Counted from the first letter of the stretch, positions 17,246-24,880 are shown. The stretch is DNA of 54,524 nt from an uncultured Acetatifactor sp. (GCA_947625675.1 CANQPH010000017.1:1-54524); one strand, 5' to 3'. Notes: generated by a model not told the origin, from the letters alone. A program made the numbers and translations.

Positions 17246-17384
17246 GTTGAAGGTTCCTCCTGTTTCTTTGAAGATTTTATCGATCATACTTTCCTTTATT
17301 GTAATCTATTTCCGTCAGAAATGCACTATTTATTTTGAAAGAGATTGTAGATTTATTTTTGAAAAAATTGTAAATGGAAATAAA

Positions 17385-17413
17385 TTGTAAACGGGATAGA
17401 AATATAGTACAAT
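17385..17413 (+). promoter_or_regulatory. Candidate sigma-A promoter
   Basis: TTGTAA (17385-17390), 17 bases, TACAAT (17408-17413) in an AT-rich stretch between the divergent metY and the small gene at 17476. Confidence 0.6.
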
Positions 17414-17475
17414 GAAAGAAGTATTATTCAGTCGAAGATATTTACTGCAACTTGGAAGGAGAAAAATTTGAAGTC

Positions 17476-17697
17476 ATGAATTCTGGAAATCAGGAAAAAG
17501 ACATTGAAAATGTTCTGGCGATATTGGAGCAGTTCGGAAAATCCGAAACCTCCCGTCTGAAAATCGAAACGGAAAACGTGACGGAACCGGAAGAGGAAGG
17601 CGCCGTCAAGAGAGCCTATCATCTGGGACGGTGCGACATCGGCAGTCCCTGGGCCTGCGGAACGCCTTTTGACGTGCTGGAAGAAAAGGAATCTTAA
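17476..17697 (+). CDS. Small acidic protein of unknown function
   Basis: A 73-residue protein with an acidic first half and a C-terminal segment YHLGRCDIGSPWACGTPFDV containing two cysteines. I do not recognise the family. The start is uncertain: ATG 17476 has AAGGAG somewhat far away (about 13 bases), while an in-frame TTG at 17452 would place that site inside the gene. Its own promoter (17385) and intrinsic terminator (17703) frame it as a single-gene transcript, which supports it being real. Confidence 0.6.
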   Translation: MNSGNQEKDIENVLAILEQFGKSETSRLKIETENVTEPEEEGAVKRAYHLGRCDIGSPWACGTPFDVLEEKES

Positions 17698-17702
17698 TGA
17701 GA

Positions 17703-17732
17703 AACGGCCCGGGATAAGCCGTTCTATTTTTC
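17703..17732 (+). terminator. Intrinsic terminator
   Basis: AACGGC (17703-17708) and GCCGTT (17718-17723) form a 6-bp GC-rich stem with a nine-base loop, followed by CTATTTTT. Confidence 0.75.
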
Positions 17733-17822
17733 CATAACTTGTCATATATTGAGACAAAGCCCATACAAAGAGGCCGGGGACGGAGGATTTGCCTGCCGAC
17801 GGCTTCGGTAATTCGACAGAAT

Positions 17823-18209
17823 ATGAATGACATTTCCGTGGAAAAGAAATTGCAGCTCATCCAACAGGTTCGTTCCCGGTATCATCGGGATCAAAAGGAT
17901 CTGCTGCACAGGGAACAGCTGTTGTATGGAACCACTTCCGACCGTTTCCGCCTGGAAGGGCAGGAAGAGGGATGGGAAGGGGAGGATTGGTACGAGGAAG
18001 ATCCTTCGAGGAACGGCGATTTGGGGAACTCCGCCCGTCTGAGGCTGGCTGCGGCCCTGACCGGGTTCGTGCTGGTCCTTCTCCTGGACCGCACCGGAAG
18101 AAGTCTATTCGGCCTCACGGCGGAAAAAATATTCGATTCCATTGCCAGGGATTACGTGACGGAAGCGGAAGAGGCCATCAGCAATATTTCTGTGAAACTT
18201 CAACCTTGA
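17823..18209 (+). CDS. Small single-span membrane protein, unknown
   Basis: A 128-residue protein with a charged N-terminal region (VEKKLQLIQQVRSRYHRDQK), an acidic middle rich in Glu and Trp, one membrane span (about residues 70-90, LAAALTGFVLVLLLDRTG) and a short amphipathic tail. No family recognised; the layout suggests a membrane-anchored helper. ATG 17823 is the first good start but lacks a clear ribosome binding site. The frame stays open back to a possible TTG at 17739, so the N-terminus is uncertain. Confidence 0.6.
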   Translation: MNDISVEKKLQLIQQVRSRYHRDQKDLLHREQLLYGTTSDRFRLEGQEEGWEGEDWYEEDPSRNGDLGNSARLRLAAALTGFVLVLLLDRTGRSLFGLTAEKIFDSIARDYVTEAEEAISNISVKLQP

Positions 18210-18234
18210 ATTTTCCGGGAATCTATTTTATACT
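18206..18234 (+). promoter_or_regulatory. Candidate sigma-A promoter of the radical SAM-RNase E/G operon
   Basis: TTGAAT (18206-18211), 17-base spacer and TATACT (18229-18234), 33 bases ahead of ATG 18267. The -35 overlaps the end of the preceding gene. Confidence 0.6.
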
Positions 18235-18266
18235 AATTTATACGAATGACATAGAACGGAGTGTAT

Positions 18267-20162
18267 ATGGACAGTACAGCAATGGATTGCATGGAAAAGC
18301 TTGCTCTCTCAGATGATATACTGATGAAAATTGAAAAACCGGCCAGGTACATCGGACACGAGGTCAATGCGGTGGTCAAGGACAAGTCCAAGGTCAATAT
18401 CCGCTTTGCCATGTGCTTTCCGGATGTCTACGAGATCGGCATGTCCCATCTGGGGATCCAGATCCTCTACGATATGTTCAATTCCATGGAGGACGTGTGG
18501 TGCGAGCGGGTCTACTCCCCCTGGGTGGATCTGGACGCCATTATGCGCCGGGAACATATCCCCCTTTTCGCCCTGGAATCCCAGGATCCCATTAAGGATT
18601 TCGATTTTCTGGGAATCACCATCCAATATGAAATGTGCTATACCAATATTCTGCAGGTGCTGGATCTGGCCCAGATTCCGCTGCTTTCCAAGGACCGGGG
18701 AGAGGACGTCCCCATCGTCATCGGAGGTGGCCCCTGCGTATACAATCCGGAACCTATTGCGGATTTCTTCGATCTGTTCTATATCGGGGAAGGGGAGACC
18801 CAGTACGGCCCCCTTTTGGATCTGTATAAGGAATGTAAGGCGGCGGGGCTGGGGCGTCGGGAATTTTTGCGCCGTGCGGCCAGGATTCCCGGGATATATG
18901 CGCCGCAGTTCTATGAGGTTTCTTACCACGAGGACGGCACCATCGCTTCTTTTTTGCCGGTGGAAAAAGGGATTCCGGTCTCCATATTAAAAGAAGTGGA
19001 GATGGATGTGAGCAACACCCATTATCCGATGAAGCCGGTGGTGCCTTATCTTAAGGTCACCCAGGACCGGGTGGTGCTGGAGATTCAACGGGGATGCATC
19101 AGGGGCTGCCGTTTCTGCCAGGCGGGACAGATTTACCGCCCGGTGAGGGAACGGGACGTGGAAGTCATGAAGGATTACGCCCTCAAGATGCTGGCCAACA
19201 CCGGTCATGAGGAAATTTCCTTAAGTTCCCTGAGCTCCAGCGACTACAGCAAGCTTCCGGAGCTGGTGGATTACCTGATCGAGGAATGCGGCAAGCGGAA
19301 TGTCAACATTTCCTTGCCCTCCCTGCGGATCGACGCTTTTTCCCTGGACGTGATGAGCAAGGTGCAGGACGTGCGGAAGTCCAGCCTGACCTTTGCGCCG
19401 GAGGCTGGGAGCCAGAGGCTGCGGGACGTGATCAACAAAGGCCTGACGGAGGAAATGATCCTGAAGGGAGCGGCCCTGGCCTTCCAGGGAGGATGGACCA
19501 GGGTGAAGCTGTATTTCATGCTGGGACTGCCCACGGAGACGGAAGAGGACATCCGGGGCATCGCAGAGCTGTGCAACAAGATCGCCGCCACTTTTTTTGA
19601 AGAAGTGCCCAAAGAGGAACGAAAGAACGGAAGAGTGCAGATCGTGGCCAGCACCTCCTTTTTCGTCCCCAAGCCCTTCACCCCTTTTCAGTGGGCCAGA
19701 CAGTGTACCAAAGAGGAGTTTTTGGACAAGGCCTATTTCACCAAACGTTCCATCAGCGAGCAGCTGAACCAGAAGAGCATCAAATACAACTGGCATGAAG
19801 CGGATGCCAGCGTGATGGAAGGGGTGCTGGCCAGGGGGGACAGGCGTCTCGCCAAGGTGCTTTTGAAGCTTTACGAAAAGGGCTGCATCTACGATGCCTG
19901 GAGCGAATATTTCCACAATGATAAGTGGCTGGAAGCCTTCGAGGAATGCGGCCTTTCCGTGGACTTTTATACCACCAGGGAGCGGAGTCTGGAGGAAATT
20001 TTCCCCTGGGACTTCATTGATTGCGGCGTGACCAAGGAATTTCTGAAACGGGAATGGCTCAAGGCCCTGGAGGGCAAGACCTCCCCCAATTGTAAAATGC
20101 AGTGTCAGGCCTGCGGCGCCAGCCGGTTCGGAGGAGGAATCTGTTATGAAAATAAGGGTTAA
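18267..20162 (+). CDS. B12-binding-type radical SAM protein, TIGR03960 family
   Basis: A 631-residue protein of the family TIGR03960, almost always found beside a DUF2344 protein and RNase E/G in clostridia. The N-terminal part has a cobalamin-binding-like Rossmann fold (MSHLGIQILYDMFN; LGITIQYEMCYTNILQ). The radical SAM domain carries CIRGCRFCQAG (CX3CX2C, about residues 276-283) and the GGE-like and ribose motifs downstream. The substrate is unknown; a role in rRNA or tRNA modification has been suggested by context only. ATG 18267 follows GGAG at good distance. The 3' end overlaps the DUF2344 gene by 17 bases. Confidence 0.9.
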   Translation: MDSTAMDCMEKLALSDDILMKIEKPARYIGHEVNAVVKDKSKVNIRFAMCFPDVYEIGMSHLGIQILYDMFNSMEDVWCERVYSPWVDLDAIMRREHIPLFALESQDPIKDFDFLGITIQYEMCYTNILQVLDLAQIPLLSKDRGEDVPIVIGGGPCVYNPEPIADFFDLFYIGEGETQYGPLLDLYKECKAAGLGRREFLRRAARIPGIYAPQFYEVSYHEDGTIASFLPVEKGIPVSILKEVEMDVSNTHYPMKPVVPYLKVTQDRVVLEIQRGCIRGCRFCQAGQIYRPVRERDVEVMKDYALKMLANTGHEEISLSSLSSSDYSKLPELVDYLIEECGKRNVNISLPSLRIDAFSLDVMSKVQDVRKSSLTFAPEAGSQRLRDVINKGLTEEMILKGAALAFQGGWTRVKLYFMLGLPTETEEDIRGIAELCNKIAATFFEEVPKEERKNGRVQIVASTSFFVPKPFTPFQWARQCTKEEFLDKAYFTKRSISEQLNQKSIKYNWHEADASVMEGVLARGDRRLAKVLLKLYEKGCIYDAWSEYFHNDKWLEAFEECGLSVDFYTTRERSLEEIFPWDFIDCGVTKEFLKREWLKALEGKTSPNCKMQCQACGASRFGGGICYENKG

Positions 20163-21183
20163 ATTTCGCAAATTCGGCCCCCTGCGCTTTATTGGCCACC
20201 TGGATGTCATGCGGTATTTTCAGAAGGCCATCCGCAGGGCCGATATTGACATAGCGTATACTTCCGGCTTCAGCCCCCACCAGATCATGACCTTTGCGGC
20301 TCCGCTGGGGGTAGGATTGGAGAGCAACGGGGAATATATGGACATCGAATGCCGCAGCGTCACCACCAGTCAGGACATGATGGACAGGCTCAACCGGGCA
20401 GGGGCCCCGGGCATCCAGGTGGTGTCGGTGAAACGCCTGCCGGAAGGGGCGGGCAACGCCATGGCCAGCGTGGCGGCGGCTTCTTATACCGTCAGGTTCC
20501 GGGAGGGCAGGGAGCCAGGTTTTCTGCACGAGGATACGATGGAGCAATGGATCTGGAAATTCTTGTCCCAGGAACAGATTTTGGTCTCCAAGGAAACCAA
20601 GACCGGCGTTCACGAAGTGGATATCCGTCCCGGGATCTATGAGATGAGAGTCGCAGCTGCGGATGAGGGGGCTGCGGCGGAAGAAGAGATGTTTTCGGCG
20701 GAAGAAGAGATGGCAGCAACAGAAAAGTTTGGCGTTGCTTCAGGAGCTTTGAAGAAAGCGGTACTTCCTCCCATCTATATGTTGGTGGACGCTTCCAGTG
20801 CGGGCAATCTCAAGCCCGGGAAGGTGATGGAGGCTTTCTGCGCCGCTTTTGGCGAGAATTTACAGGAAAATGCGCTGCGGATCACCAGAGAAGAAACCTA
20901 TATGAGGCTGGGAACTGGAAGAAGTGCGGAGGCGACTATGGAAGCCGGGGGAACCAAGAAAATCGAGAAAGCCGGGGGAACCGAGAGAACTGGGGAAATC
21001 GAGGAGGCCAAGAGAAGCGAGGGAACCGGAGAAGTCAAGAGAAGCGAGGGAACCGGAGAAGCCGAGAGAATCGGGGGAGTCAAGGGAGCCGGAGAGAGAA
21101 ATGACATCGGATCAGGATTGGTGCCACTGGATTCCATCGGAGAAGAAATCACGGGGACGGCGGACGGGGAGGAAAGCGCATGA
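20146..21183 (+). CDS. DUF2344 / TIGR03936 radical SAM-associated protein
   Basis: A 345-residue protein. Residues about 1-160 and 195-255 are the DUF2344 domain (MKIRVKFRKFGPLRFIGHLD; AYTSGFSPHQIMTFAAPLGV; PPIYMLVDASSAG), the constant partner of TIGR03960 proteins. It has two low-complexity parts: an Ala/Glu segment (about residues 167-195) interrupting the domain and a C-terminal tail of about 85 residues made of imperfect KRSEGTGE-type repeats. Such tails are not expected in the family. GGAGGAATC precedes ATG 20146, which lies inside the upstream gene. The stop overlaps the RNase E/G start by four bases (ATGA). Confidence 0.85.
   Translation: MKIRVKFRKFGPLRFIGHLDVMRYFQKAIRRADIDIAYTSGFSPHQIMTFAAPLGVGLESNGEYMDIECRSVTTSQDMMDRLNRAGAPGIQVVSVKRLPEGAGNAMASVAAASYTVRFREGREPGFLHEDTMEQWIWKFLSQEQILVSKETKTGVHEVDIRPGIYEMRVAAADEGAAAEEEMFSAEEEMAATEKFGVASGALKKAVLPPIYMLVDASSAGNLKPGKVMEAFCAAFGENLQENALRITREETYMRLGTGRSAEATMEAGGTKKIEKAGGTERTGEIEEAKRSEGTGEVKRSEGTGEAERIGGVKGAGERNDIGSGLVPLDSIGEEITGTADGEESA
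20955..21105 (+). repeat. Imperfect minisatellite encoding the DUF2344 protein tail
   Basis: Purine-rich repeats of about 24-27 bases, the clearest pair being two nearly identical copies of AGAAGCGAGGGAACCGGAGA followed by AG. They are in frame and encode RSEGTGE-like units. Confidence 0.7.
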
Positions 21184-22622
21184 GCAGGATGATCCCAGGC
21201 CGCTCCGATCACAGCGAGGAGACGGTGCTTCGCAACACGGATGCCGGAAAATTGATTTTTTCGGCATGCAGGGGAAGGAAAATGATGTTCCTGATCAGGG
21301 ACAATCAGGCGTTTCGCATTTGTCCCCTGCCGGAGACGGAGGCGGACGGCATAGGGGCTATTTTTCTGGGAAAGGTGAAAAAAATCGTCAAAAACCTTTC
21401 CATGTGTTTCGTGGAAATTCAAAAAGGGAAAATGGTCTTTCTTTCTTTGGAAAAGTCGGAAGTGGACAGCGCATTTCTCACAAACAGGACGCCGGACGGC
21501 CGGATCCTGGAGGGAGATGAACTTTTGGTTCAGATTCAGCGGGAGGCCCAAAAAACCAAGCTGGCGTCGGCTACCACCCAGCTTTCTATAGCCGGACGAT
21601 ATGCGGCGTTCCATACGGGTTCCAACAAGGTGAAATTTTCTTCAAAACTGGATGGCAGCGATAAGAAAGATATCCTGAAGATTTTAAGGGAGCATGGATT
21701 TCTGGATCCTGCGGGGAGGCTGATACAGTCGGTGCCTTTTGAAGAGGGTCGGGAGACTTCCGGCAATCATCGAGAGTTTTCCGAAGATTGTCAGGTGTTT
21801 TCCGATGATTGTCGAGAAGCTTCCGACAGCCCGGAAGATGCTTCTGGCAACGGGGAAAAAGCTTCGGTCGGTTCTGAAACGGGGAGACAGGGGGCAATTC
21901 CTTGCTTCGGCGTTGTGCTTCGGACGGAAGCGTCCCAGGCGGAGGAATCAGAGCTGCTGCAGGAATTCACAGAATTGCTGGAACAATTTGTTCAATTATA
22001 TAAAACGGCCAGATATCGAACTTGTTTTACCCGTATTCATCGGGCCCCTTCCGTTTATCAGGAGGCTATTTCACAGGTGACGGAAGGTTACGGGGAAATT
22101 GTGACGGATGACGAGCGGATTTATGAAGAAATCAAAGAGTATTGTCAGGAGAGAGGCATTCCCCTTCGCCTATATGCGGATGATTCTTATTATTTGAACC
22201 AAGTGTACAGCCTGAACACCAAGCTGGAGGAAGCGTTGTCCCGCCGGGTATGGTTGAAATCGGGAGCCTACCTTATCATTGATTTTACGGAGGCTTTGAT
22301 CGCCATCGACGTGAATTCCGGCAAATATAGTGCCAGGAAGGCTACGGAGGAAGCGATCCTGCAGATCAACCTGGAGGCGGCTGCGGAAATCGCCCGCCAG
22401 CTGCGTCTCCGCAATCTTTCCGGCATGATTCTGGTGGATTTCATCAACATGGAGTCCGCCAAATGTCAAGGACAGCTGCTCCGGGAAATGCGTGCCTTGG
22501 TGAAGGATGACAAGGTACAGACCAGAGTAGTGGACATCACCCCCCTGGGCCTGATGGAGATCACCCGCAAGAAAGTCAATGCCACCCTGGAAGAACAGAT
22601 CAGAAAATGGAGGAATCCATGA
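21180..22622 (+). CDS. rng: Ribonuclease E/G family protein
   Basis: A 480-residue single-strand endoribonuclease of the RNase E/G family. Seen: the S1-like domain (GAIFLGKVKKIVKNLSMCFV), the 5'-sensor LRT motif in GVVLRTEASQAEE, and the DNase I-like catalytic part with both metal aspartates (ALIAIDVNSGKYS near residue 376; MILVDFINM near residue 420). Two oddities: a low-complexity Ser/Asp/Glu insertion at about residues 190-236 coded by imperfect DNA repeats, and an end at ITRKKVNATLEEQIRKW without the CPxC zinc-link that normally joins dimers into tetramers. Operon overlaps with both neighbours are four bases. Confidence 0.88.
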   Translation: MSRMIPGRSDHSEETVLRNTDAGKLIFSACRGRKMMFLIRDNQAFRICPLPETEADGIGAIFLGKVKKIVKNLSMCFVEIQKGKMVFLSLEKSEVDSAFLTNRTPDGRILEGDELLVQIQREAQKTKLASATTQLSIAGRYAAFHTGSNKVKFSSKLDGSDKKDILKILREHGFLDPAGRLIQSVPFEEGRETSGNHREFSEDCQVFSDDCREASDSPEDASGNGEKASVGSETGRQGAIPCFGVVLRTEASQAEESELLQEFTELLEQFVQLYKTARYRTCFTRIHRAPSVYQEAISQVTEGYGEIVTDDERIYEEIKEYCQERGIPLRLYADDSYYLNQVYSLNTKLEEALSRRVWLKSGAYLIIDFTEALIAIDVNSGKYSARKATEEAILQINLEAAAEIARQLRLRNLSGMILVDFINMESAKCQGQLLREMRALVKDDKVQTRVVDITPLGLMEITRKKVNATLEEQIRKWRNP

Positions 22623-23413
22623 AAAATACGATTACGATATGCTTCGCCAACAACAAAGGCGGAAGCGGCAAGTCCACCACTTGTTCCAACGTGGGCGCAG
22701 CCATGGCGGCCGCAGGATACCGGGTTCTCCTGCTGGATGGAGATATGCAATGCAATCTTTCTCTTGCCCTGCTGGAGGAAGATGTGGTGCTGGAATACGC
22801 CAAAAGCGCCCGAAATCTATATTATGGGATAAAAGAGCAGAAGGATCTGTCGGATTACATAATATCCACTCCTTATGAAAACCTGGATTTGATTCCTTCC
22901 TCCACCCTGATGAGTTCCATCGAGTTTGAGCTGTTTTCCAAATGGCAACGGGAGTTCATCCTCCGCAAACTGTTGAAAAAGGTGAAGGAGAGCGGCACAT
23001 ATGACTTTATCCTGATGGATGCGCCGCCCACCCTGGGGGCCTGGGTCATGAATCTGCTCTGTGCCTCCGACTATCTCATCATACCGGTGGAGGCCAGCCC
23101 TTGGGGCCTGTTTGGCCTGGCCAATATGTTCGAGTTCCTGCAGACTACCAGGGAAATGGCTCCGGACCTCTCCCTGGCAGGCATTGTGATCACCAAAGTG
23201 GATGAAAGAAAAAGTTATTTCCGGCAAACTTTGGAATCCTTAAACAACTTGGAAGACATTTCCGTGTTCTCAACCTTGATCCATGTGGACAGCAACGTGG
23301 AATGGGCCCAGGACAACAGCAAGCCTGTGGTATATTATCGGAAGAGCAGCAGAAGTGCCAGGGAATACAACGCCCTGGCCCAGGAGATTCTGGCAACGGT
23401 ATTAAAGTCCTGA
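22619..23413 (+). CDS. ParA-family ATPase without a ParB partner
   Basis: A 264-residue ParA/MinD/Soj-type ATPase. Seen: the deviant Walker A KGGSGKSTTCSNVGAAMA, LLLDGDMQCNLS (Walker A' region), the Walker B DFILMDAPPTLGAWV, and VITKVDERKSYFRQTLESL. No helix-turn-helix N-terminus and no parB or parS is visible nearby, so chromosome or plasmid partition is not implied; positioning of another cargo is possible. ATG 22619 with GGAGGA upstream overlaps the RNase E/G stop (ATGA). It is clearly a member of this operon. Confidence 0.85.
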   Translation: MKNTITICFANNKGGSGKSTTCSNVGAAMAAAGYRVLLLDGDMQCNLSLALLEEDVVLEYAKSARNLYYGIKEQKDLSDYIISTPYENLDLIPSSTLMSSIEFELFSKWQREFILRKLLKKVKESGTYDFILMDAPPTLGAWVMNLLCASDYLIIPVEASPWGLFGLANMFEFLQTTREMAPDLSLAGIVITKVDERKSYFRQTLESLNNLEDISVFSTLIHVDSNVEWAQDNSKPVVYYRKSSRSAREYNALAQEILATVLKS

Positions 23414-23435
23414 GCGAAAGGAGAGGACTATAATC

Positions 23436-23987
23436 TTGCGACTGATAAAGATGGAAAAGGTCAGGGATGGCCGATATTTGAAAAATTATATCCTCACATA
23501 TTTGAATAAAGCGGGTAGGGAAAAACAGTATGAGATGGTCAGCCGCCGGGAAATAGAAAAGATTTCGGATATCGGTGAACATGTGAGCGGGGTTTCCATT
23601 GTGGCCACGCAGGAAGACCGGCTTCTTTTGCTCCATGAATTTCGGATGGGCGTGAACAAATACATTTACAATCTGTGCGCCGGTATGATGGAAGAGGGCG
23701 AAAGCGTGGAAGATTGCATTCGCCGGGAATTATATGAGGAAACCGGGCTGAGAGTGAGGCAAATCTTGAATGTTTTGCCGCCTTCTTATGCCGCAGTAGC
23801 CATTTCTGACGTGAAAACCCACATTGCTTTTGTGGAAGTGGAGGGAGGGATAGAGGATCATTCCTCCGAAAACGAGCTGATCGAGGCTTCTTTTTATGAC
23901 AAAGAAGAAGTGAAAAGGCTTTTAAAAGAAGCGGAGTTCAGCTCCAGAGCACAAATGGCGGCATATTTTTTCACAGAGAAAGAGTAA
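23436..23987 (+). CDS. NUDIX hydrolase, ADP-ribose pyrophosphatase-like
   Basis: A 183-residue NUDIX enzyme. The box is GMMEEGESVEDCIRRELYEE followed by TGL, fully matching GX5EX7REUXEEXGU. The N-terminal beta-sheet (GRYLKNYILTYLNKAGREKQ) and the ESLPAG-like NLCAGMMEEGE entry resemble ADP-ribose/GDP-mannose pyrophosphatases (NudF type). The start is TTG 23436 with AAAGGAGAGG upstream; no in-frame ATG has a ribosome binding site. It lies 22 bases after the ParA gene and probably ends the operon. No clear terminator follows. Confidence 0.85.
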   Translation: MRLIKMEKVRDGRYLKNYILTYLNKAGREKQYEMVSRREIEKISDIGEHVSGVSIVATQEDRLLLLHEFRMGVNKYIYNLCAGMMEEGESVEDCIRRELYEETGLRVRQILNVLPPSYAAVAISDVKTHIAFVEVEGGIEDHSSENELIEASFYDKEEVKRLLKEAEFSSRAQMAAYFFTEKE

Positions 23988-24000
23988 CTATGCGCAAAAC
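23985..24000 (+). repeat. 16-bp direct repeat, copy 1
   Basis: TAACTATGCGCAAAAC, identical to 24537-24552. It begins at the stop codon of the NUDIX gene. The pair brackets the Asn-repeat gene. Confidence 0.85.
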
Positions 24001-24071
24001 CCACGTTTTCGTATTGTATATCCTTTTTTTCGGCCCCGGCTTCTCTTTCAAGGCGCAGGGCAACCGATAGT

Positions 24072-24455
24072 TTAATATAACATTTCCTCCAGATAGGGAC
24101 AGACGTTGGGGGAGGTATTTTCCGCCCCAAATTCTCCCTCACAGGACGCATGTCGAATTTTTCGACAATATGTATCGCAATGCCAGGTGGCGGGTTCCTG
24201 GTCAGGGGCCTGGGCGGCTGCAGCGATCAGGACTCTCAGCGCATGGGCCTCTTCATCGCTCATTTTGTCACGGTTTCTGCGCAGAAAATCATTTGCCACG
24301 ACAAGCGCACATTTTGTGCTGTTGTTCATATTATTTGCACGCTTATTCCTACAATTATTCGTATCTGGATTTGTATCATTAATTATATTGTTATTATTTA
24401 TATTGTTGTTATTCATATTGTTATTATTCATATTGTTAGTTGTGCCGTTACCCAT
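24072..24455 (-). CDS. Asn-repeat protein with Cys-containing C-terminal domain
   Basis: A 127-residue protein. Residues about 8-40 are an Asn tract with the five-residue repeat MNNNN/INNNN; the rest is a compact helical domain (LRRNRDKMSDEEAHALRVLI) ending in a cysteine set (WHCDTYCRKI, ASCEGEF, NVCPYLEEM) that could bind metal. I recognise no family. The start is supported by AAAGGAAC just before the ATG on the minus strand. The gene is convergent to the NUDIX gene, divergent from the Cys-rich gene at 24589, AT-rich at its 5' end, and lies between the two copies of a 16-bp direct repeat. Confidence 0.65.
   Translation of the reverse strand: MGNGTTNNMNNNNMNNNNINNNNIINDTNPDTNNCRNKRANNMNNSTKCALVVANDFLRRNRDKMSDEEAHALRVLIAAAAQAPDQEPATWHCDTYCRKIRHASCEGEFGAENTSPNVCPYLEEMLY
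24387..24431 (-). repeat. Three tandem 15-bp units coding the Asn repeat
   Basis: On the plus strand: ATTGTTATTATTTAT, ATTGTTGTTATTCAT and ATTGTTATTATTCAT in direct succession, then a partial fourth unit. The unit is a multiple of three, so gain or loss of copies keeps the frame. Confidence 0.85.
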
Positions 24456-24536
24456 ATTGTTCCTTTCAATTTTTATTGCAGATGAAGCAAATTGGTGAAA
24501 TGAAAATAGCAGTATTGAATGCTCAAGTCCTCTCTA

Positions 24537-24552
24537 TAACTATGCGCAAAAC
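24537..24552 (+). repeat. 16-bp direct repeat, copy 2
   Basis: TAACTATGCGCAAAAC, identical to 23985-24000, between the Asn-repeat gene and the Cys-rich gene. Confidence 0.85.
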
Positions 24553-24588
24553 AACAGTTTAACGAATAGTTGGAGGAGGTTTTGCGTG

Positions 24589-24777
24589 ATGTGTGAAGAA
24601 GGCCTTTGCAAGGACTGCATCCTGGACGGCGCCTGCGGTGCATCCTGCGATTATTACCTGGACGGCATGTGCGCGCTGGATCCGGACGGCCTTTCCCCGT
24701 GCGACTACGGTTTCTTTGGCGGCTGTGGCGCCTACCGGTGCCGTGCGGACGCCGGCGGCGGGTGCGTCCCCCAGTGA
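24589..24777 (+). CDS. Very cysteine-rich small protein
   Basis: A 62-residue protein with eleven cysteines (MCEEGLCKDC, GACGASC, GMC, SPC, GGCGAYRC, GGGC), many Gly and Asp, and no signal peptide or membrane segment. The start is well supported: GGAGGAGG lies 11-18 bases before ATG 24589 (a GTG directly before it is also possible). The cysteine spacing (CX2C, CX3C) suggests metal or Fe-S binding, or a disulfide-rich fold; no modifying enzyme is adjacent. I do not recognise the family. It is followed within 30 bases by the promoter of the antitoxin-like RNA. Confidence 0.7.
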   Translation: MCEEGLCKDCILDGACGASCDYYLDGMCALDPDGLSPCDYGFFGGCGAYRCRADAGGGCVPQ

Positions 24778-24805
24778 CTTGCGGCAAAAAGTTTCCGCAA
24801 ACCCG

Positions 24806-24835
24806 TTGACAACCCCGGCCCTGCAGGGTTATAAT
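24806..24835 (+). promoter_or_regulatory. Strong promoter of the antitoxin-like RNA
   Basis: Perfect TTGACA (24806-24811), 18-base spacer, perfect TATAAT (24830-24835). Transcription should start near 24842. No open reading frame follows. Confidence 0.8.
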
Positions 24836-24880
24836 AAGCTTGACAAGAGGGCCGAAAGCTAGGTTGATGCTAGCCGCCGG
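24836..24880 (+). repeat. Left arm of imperfect inverted repeat (RNA 5' module)
   Basis: Starts AAGCTTGACA, then GGGCCGAA, GATGC and AGCCGCCGG in the same order as the minus-strand arm at 25083-25043. These are the 5' ends of the antitoxin-like RNA and of the toxin mRNA leader. Confidence 0.7.

Noticed and set aside
24106..24498. Plus-strand open frame with hydrophobic Ile/Leu repeats opposite the Asn-repeat gene
   Set aside because: The hydrophobic tract is simply the complement of the Asn repeat; there is no ribosome binding site, whereas the minus-strand gene has one.
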